DNA of 64,000 nt. Source: Paragyromitra xinjiangensis. Its lineage: Eukaryota; Ascomycota; Pezizomycetes; Pezizales; Discinaceae. Positions within the stretch are counted from its first letter, which is position 1; every line of letters starts with the position of its first letter. Of the stretch, positions 59,025 to 64,000 are shown piece after piece. The stretch spans positions 1,674,001 to 1,738,000 of the forward strand of contig JBCAMK010000006.1 of assembly GCA_038503065.1 (NCBI GenBank). The letters are read 5' to 3'. The notes below the pieces were generated by a model. It did not search any database. It saw only the letters and a list, made by a program, of their open reading frames with translations, and was not told the origin of the DNA. A program made the translations under genes and the position numbers.

Positions 59025-59105
59025 TCTTCGGTAGTACAGTGGTCAGTATATCCGCCTGTCAACACAGCTGCGCGGGTGACCGGGGTTCGATTCCCCGCCG
59101 AAGAG
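59025..59105 (+). tRNA. tRNA-Asp(GTC), intron-containing, copy 3
   Basis: Same mature sequence and same intron as copy 2, followed by a T run at about 59118. Confidence 0.95.
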
Positions 59106-59245
59106 TACAGTGCATTCTTTTTTTTAATCCTCAGGCTGTAGTTAGGTTACAAGCCAGGTACGCCCATCATCTGCTTCGCCCTCTTCCTACTGCTTTACTC
59201 AGGCATACACGTATAGAGGTATTCCACCGGTAGTTATGGGAGAGC

Positions 59246-60122
59246 AGCACATGGAAACTCGCAGGGGGTCGCAACTAAGCCATTTGGGCTTATGAGCGCT
59301 ACTCAGCCCGGCGTTGCCTAGTCACGTTACGTGAGGACTCAAGTGATGATTCGTGAAGCATCACTCGATGACTTACTCATCTAGTAGCCCAGATAGATAG
59401 ATGGATTTTTCGGACACACATCCAGCCCTTGGACATCTAGTAGCCTAGACACCTAGAAGCAGGCATAGATTTCTTGGATAAAGTTTGCAAAGGTTTATAG
59501 ACCCTTAAACTGAAATTTTTAAAATACTATCTAATCAACAACGTAGTTCATATTTGGGAACCTAGCCGGGAACCTAGCCGGGAACATGGATGAACCTGAT
59601 CTATATCCTACGACGGAAAAGGAAGTAAAACACCTTTCGCGGCGATGGCCTTCATCTTGTTTTACAGTATCCGTGGTGCCGTGGTGAGCATATACATGTA
59701 TCATATTGGTCATAATATAATCCCGTACTAATATAGATATATATACTACATGTACTATCGAAATCGGCCTGAAAGCGCCCCAAGCTAGGTCTAATATTGT
59801 ATGAAATGTGGCTAAAGTATCGGTATTCTCCTGGAGGCCAGCAGACTGGCCGGGCCCCGGATGCCCTTGATCTACTACCAACTCACAGTTTGAGATAACA
59901 AAGTACCTTCCAAGATTTACTTTGCCTGCTAACTATAAATGGTAACGAAACCAACGTTCTACAGGCGACCTTTCTGTCTTCGACATCCGGGGCACGTCCT
60001 CTGTAAGGATATTCTCCCCAATCTTCGGCATCGACCGTATTCTTATAGAGACTATCATCGAAACGCTGCACGTAAGCCAAGTATACAGTAGACCCTACTT
60101 TCATCTTTTCAGGGGGTACCTT
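59246..60122. other. Gene-poor region
   Basis: Simple repeats (GATA-like near 59395, CCGGGAACCTAG near 59565) and a hairpin AGTGATG/CATCACT near 59345. No gene supported. Confidence 0.35.
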
Positions 60123-60239
60123 AGTCTCGCTGCCGACTTGTCACGTGACAATCCTTCCTAAATTGGGTGTTGACGGATTGTCTCTACAAGCTCGACCCCA
60201 ACACCCTATTTAGAGCGAATAAACGTCGATTGCGAGACT
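60123..60239. mobile_element. MITE-like element, family A copy 2
   Basis: A 117-bp element with ends AGTCTCGC (60123-60130) and GATTGCGAGACT (60228-60239). It aligns over its length with the reverse complement of 8288-8415: CACGTGAC near the left end and CCCTATTTAGAGC near the right. The inverted ends extend outward through GGTACC on both sides. Confidence 0.7.
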
Positions 60240-60373
60240 AGGGGTACCTAAGGGAGCGGTATACTATTACATGCTAGCCACACAAGCCTTTACCCCATCA
60301 AAAAGAAAAAGACGGGAAAATAGCAATCCCCCATCGGACAGTAATGAAATTGTCAAAGCACCAATCAACTTCA

Positions 60374-61568
60374 TTAAATTTCTTCAATTTTAATCTCCAT
60401 GTTATCCGGATCCACATCGAGATCCAGAGGCTCAGTATCAAGCTTGTATAGATGTAAAAATACTCTATTCTGGAAATCAACCAGTTCATCCTTCCCTTCT
60501 CTTGGCTTTGCCGGAGTTGTAGTAGGGCTTGGCTTTACGGCACTGGACATTAAATCAAGGATCCAGTTGAAACTGGTCTTCATATCGTCCGGGAAGTTGC
60601 AATTGCACGTCTTAGACCCATATACGCGGTTATCGTTACTAATGGAGACAAAGCAGTACCTTGTTCCATCAGAATAAAATCCATAGACATGTTCGTTCGC
60701 TCCGCTTTCCCGAAAGCGAAGTTTCTTCATAATGGCTAGGTATACCAGGAGTTCATTTTGCCTTTGACTAAAAGTAGTCTGGCTCTTTGCTATAACGGCA
60801 ATAAGAACTGTTTCAGTACCTGACTCTTTCCTGTAGCCGTGGCCTGGAGCCCAGTCGGCCTTCCCGGTTATGCGAAGGCGGCGAACGCCTTCCTTCTGGG
60901 CATCCACTCTCCGATCCTCAACCTCTAGAGAAAGGTCCATTTCAGGGTAGGTAATCAAAGAGAGGATGATTCACGTTAGGATCAGATCTTTGAAGGGGTG
61001 ACATAGAGCTCCGTGTGGTGTCGGGGACGGGGTGTTTCCCGAAATGTGCGAGTTTGGGAGCGATTATCATGTAATCGATCCGAATTCGGCATGATGCTTC
61101 GGAGGTATTATCGTACTTGGCCTTGACGAGGCTGTTCAAGTTCAATTCTGCAAAGGTTAGATAATTGAGCAGCTCAGAGCCCAGACTAGACACACTCAGC
61201 AGCTTCGGCACATCCATCATTTCCTCTGCCGGCCGGTTCAGGCCCCAGGGGAACGGCCTATAGGCGGGTGTCATGCGGAGACTAAAAAGAGCAACGAGAA
61301 GCCTGATGCCCACATCTCTAGCAGCAATCTTAAAGCTAACTTAGTATCTGCAAAGATACATGCAGTAGAGTATGGAAGGGCAGACTTACTGTTCAATTTT
61401 CGGTTGCACCAGGACCAATTCAGCGAGATCCAAGAGAATCTGACCCGCATCCCTCCTTAGATTCATCAAGCAGCTTTTGTAACAGTTTCCGCTTGCCGAT
61501 AGCCGTATTCCTGCATACACTCCCAACCTGATGGTGTAATTCGGTGAGGCTCAGCTGCAGGCTAGAGG
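60374..61568 (-). pseudogene. Frameshifted fungal protein, possible PD-(D/E)XK-like nuclease relative
   Basis: Three protein-like segments lie in order on the minus strand but in different frames. 61568-61470 reads a KRKLLQKLLDESKE stretch. 61466-61390, spliced through a 54-nt intron to 61335, continues to about 60945 (LVALFSLRMTPAYRPFPWGL). 60958-60374 carries EVEDRRVDAQ, ETVLIAVIAKSQ and HVYGFYSDGTRYCFVSISND. The junctions near 61455 and 60950 cannot be bridged by any intron I could place and each looks like a one-base shift. The last segment resembles the beta-strand core of PD-(D/E)XK nucleases, but the expected Glu before Ala-Lys is Ile, so activity is doubtful. The alternative is an intact gene with assembly errors. 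Family name unknown to me. Confidence 0.5.
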
Positions 61569-62107
61569 CCTAGGTAGCCGAGAGGACGGCTTGCATTATC
61601 CCGATTGTTGCTGACAAGCGATGGGTTACGGTATAGGGTGGTGATGGTGAGAGTGGGATTCTGGAAGAAAGAAGTGGGCGCATGTAGTAGTAGTAATTCA
61701 TTTACGTATCCAACCAAGTGGAACATATAGGTATGTATCGATGAAAAGGGATCATACATACAGCGTTCGTAGCCCGCTCACGGGATACCCACAGGTACTT
61801 AAAAACGACGTATGATTTAACATTCATTCGTCTAAGTTATCTAGAGATACACAAACCCAGAGATACAAACTTAAGTTGATACCAGCAATACCTCTATCCT
61901 TATGAGTACCTCCCTCCTAAGGAGCTTTCATTTCCCCGCGCATACATTAAACTCTAATAAAATGATAGCCGATGCAAATCAGGATATCATGATCTTAAAC
62001 TAGGCTAAACTCAGACTTTCCAACGACTCAGGCACTCTAAACATAATCTCGTAAGATAATTATCCATCTCATCTCAGACATGCTGAAAAGAAAATATCTA
62101 TCTGTCT
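61569..62107. other. Intergenic region
   Basis: AT-rich; includes the 3' flank of TAD3. Nothing else recognised. Confidence 0.35.
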
Positions 62108-63387
62108 CTATACAAACAAATTCTCCTCCCCCACGCTCACCTCCTCGTCATCCACCCACTGCCAGCACAAAAATTTCCAATTAAGCTCCGGCCTCCAAAA
62201 CAACCCATACCCCTCTCCCTCTCCATTTGCGCCTTCTGCCACCAACGCTCCCGTCCTCGGCATCCTCTGCCCAAACACCACTACCCCAACCCTACTATGT
62301 AGTAGTGCCATAGCACACATAACGCATGGCTCATGGGATAGATAGACGTGCATATTATGACACAAATAGCCCTCACCATTCTCCACATCCCCCCCTTCCA
62401 CAGCCGTACTAGAACTCAAAACAGGAGATCTAGCATCAAAATACCTCTTCTCCACCTGTGTCTCTGGCCTAACAGGGTTCTCAGGCATCACCTCGACCCC
62501 CTTCTCAAGCCTCTTCTGCGCAACCATAGCCACCGCCCTCATAACCGCATGATTCAACGGATTCCCCCACCCCTTCCCATTAACTCCACACCTCCCATCC
62601 CCCGCCACCGCCACCACATCCCCCGTATCTGGGTCCACCACCACACACCCAAAACCCTTCCCAATCCCTGCAGCGACGGCCTCTAAACCAGTTCTTCGCG
62701 CAAGACTCATGTGCTCCTCTGCTCGGCTTAGCTTCTTACTCGCATTCTCGACAATCGAGGGATGTGGACCGTATGGGTTCCCGCGTTTATAGACTGTTGG
62801 CCAGTACTGCTCACTCCACTCATTCGCTTGTTTTGTTGATATTGGCTGGCATGACGGTACAGACACGGTTGAGATCCATGGGCCGTTTCCAGCGCTCTCG
62901 GCGAATACGGGGAGTGTGAGGAGGAATGACTCAAGTGATGGCTGGGGGATGTCAGTTGTAGGACAGACAAGAAGGTAGAGGATAGGGGATTTTTGAGCGG
63001 CTGTTGTAGTGGCGAGGGGGATGTTAGAAAGGACTGAGGCGGGGAGGAATGAAGGCTTGACGAGACGCCGGAGGTGCTGGAGGGATGTGAGGTTAGGGTA
63101 GTGTGTGCGGAGGGAGGTGAGGACTTCGTTGATGGATTTGGCGGGGACGGGGAGGATGTAGATGGTGGCTAGTTGTGGGTGTTAATAATTGTGCGAGTGA
63201 CTGGGTATGAAGGGGAGGTACTTGTTTGGATAGCAGCCTTGATTTCTTCTAAGGTTCGGAGAGGGATGAGTTTGCCTGGACGTTTGGCAGAATGTGGGGG
63301 AGGCTCATCCTGGGTGTTAGGGGATATTGGGTTCTCAATGGCTTCGTATAAAGGGGGATCGTCGGCTGGCGGGAGAGGTGGTGGCAT
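62108..63387 (-). CDS. TAD3: tRNA-specific adenosine-34 deaminase subunit TAD3
   Basis: Structural partner of Tad2 in the enzyme that converts A34 to inosine in tRNA anticodons. Two exons on the minus strand, 63387-63222 and 63168-62108, 408 residues. Exon 1 reads MPPPLPPADDPPLYEAIENP and ends IKAAIQ. Exon 2 begins TIYILPVPAKSINEVLTSLR. The deaminase core shows NPLNHAVMRAV, where the catalytic Glu of HAE is replaced by Val as is diagnostic for Tad3, then HNMHVYLSHEPCVMCAMALL with both zinc cysteines, and HSRVGVVVFGQRMPRTGAL. The C-terminus has GLFWRPELNWKFLCWQW. The zinc ligands are complete. The single intron joins A|CC cleanly. The other product of this genome needed for activity, Tad2, is not in the window. 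Confidence 0.94.
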
Positions 63388-64000
63388 GGTTGCTCTGAGC
63401 GAGTGAGATCTTGGAGGAGTTTAGGATGAGGCTGAAGTTTCTTTATTCGGGTTAGGGTTTGTAGGCTTATCGATAGCATCCATTTTAAGAAGATCTCCGC
63501 ACACATACATGTAGTTATGCTAGCTAGCTTTTTGTTATTGAGAAGGAGCTAGAATATCTTTCGCACACCATTGCAATCACTATCCGTTGGCTTTAAAATC
63601 ATGGATCTGGAGATACGCACACCGTGGAAATCAATCGCGAGTGATGATTCGTGATCATTTCTACAATCATACAACTTCCCTTCTGCTCTACTTTACTTAA
63701 ATCCCTGCCATAAATACCTTAAGGCCGCATATTATACTGTACTCATAAGTTATACTCAGAGGCATGCAGGTATGGAGATCCCTAGCATTTATCCTCTTGA
63801 CCGACAGTTCCGAAACCCCGATACATGTTCCATCACGCTGCGCTAACTTAGGACCCATCTACTGTTTGTTTTACCCCATTGTGAATGCCGGCACTATGAC
63901 TAGAGCCTAGTAAATAAATCTAGATGGCCCACTGGTTACGGAAGATAAGGTGATTGAGGGATGTTCTAGACATCACAGTATTCCTCGGCACCTAATAGGT
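63388..64000. other. TAD3 upstream region to window end
   Basis: Promoter side of TAD3 and AT-rich DNA. No gene recognised. Confidence 0.35.

Larger units (their letters stand above)
58310..59245 (+). repeat. Tandem triplication of a tRNA-Asp unit
   Basis: Three units of 271-273 bp, each with the same 5' flank, the tRNA gene and a 3' flank with a T run and the palindrome CTGTAGCTAGGCTACAG, followed by a partial fourth unit that stops before its tRNA. Flanks differ by scattered substitutions, tRNAs hardly at all. Confidence 0.9.

Noticed and set aside
58318..59233. Two plus-strand open frames over the tRNA-Asp units
   Set aside because: They are the tRNA genes and flanks read as protein; identity between them reflects the triplication.

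Overview
This is a window of a filamentous ascomycete nuclear genome, most likely Pezizomycotina. The evidence is short GT-AG introns (about 47-150 nt, many with a visible CTAAC/CTAAY branch site), fungal versions of eukaryotic housekeeping genes, a PigL_N-type fungal STAND N-terminal protein family, and long gene-poor stretches with small inverted-repeat elements. The species cannot be named from the sequence alone; a repeat-rich member of the Pezizomycetes would fit, but that is a guess. Exon models were joined by eye from reading frames, splice signals and family conservation.

Layout. 0-7 kb is dense housekeeping DNA: RPS26 (minus, cut by the window edge), eIF3m, a microbial-type PARG, a HIT-family protein and a small tandem helix-turn-helix protein. 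7.2-13.2 kb is decayed, transposon-like DNA holding four MITE-like elements. 13-22 kb carries an ankyrin protein with two predicted membrane segments, the ubiquitin E2 variant MMS2 (five short exons, minus) and the divergent, large CFT1/CPSF160 gene. 22-30.5 kb is gene-poor apart from two PigL_N paralogues. 30.5-46.6 kb is again dense: B-type cyclin (minus), a large FUSC/BRE4-like membrane protein, TRM11, and MON2 (minus, ten exons, convergent with TRM11). 46.6-51.4 kb contains a MITE and a tandem array of about 258-bp units, each able to form several hairpins. 51.4-54.4 kb has an SRA-YDG protein and a UMP-CMP kinase with an N-terminal membrane anchor. 54.4-60.3 kb is a gene desert with degenerate repeats and a tandem triplication of an intron-containing tRNA-Asp gene. 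The right end has a frameshifted nuclease-like pseudogene and TAD3.

How the genes relate. These are ordinary unlinked eukaryotic genes, not operons. Shared themes are translation and tRNA biology (RPS26, eIF3m, TRM11, TAD3, tRNA-Asp), mRNA 3' processing (CFT1), DNA damage and ubiquitin or ADP-ribose signalling (MMS2, PARG), cell cycle (cyclin B) and Golgi/endosome traffic (MON2). The least explained part is the hairpin array at 48.2-50.3 kb. Several of its stems differ between copies yet stay paired, including an A-T / G-T / G-C series at one position. That is what selection on a folded molecule, or on cruciform DNA, would leave.
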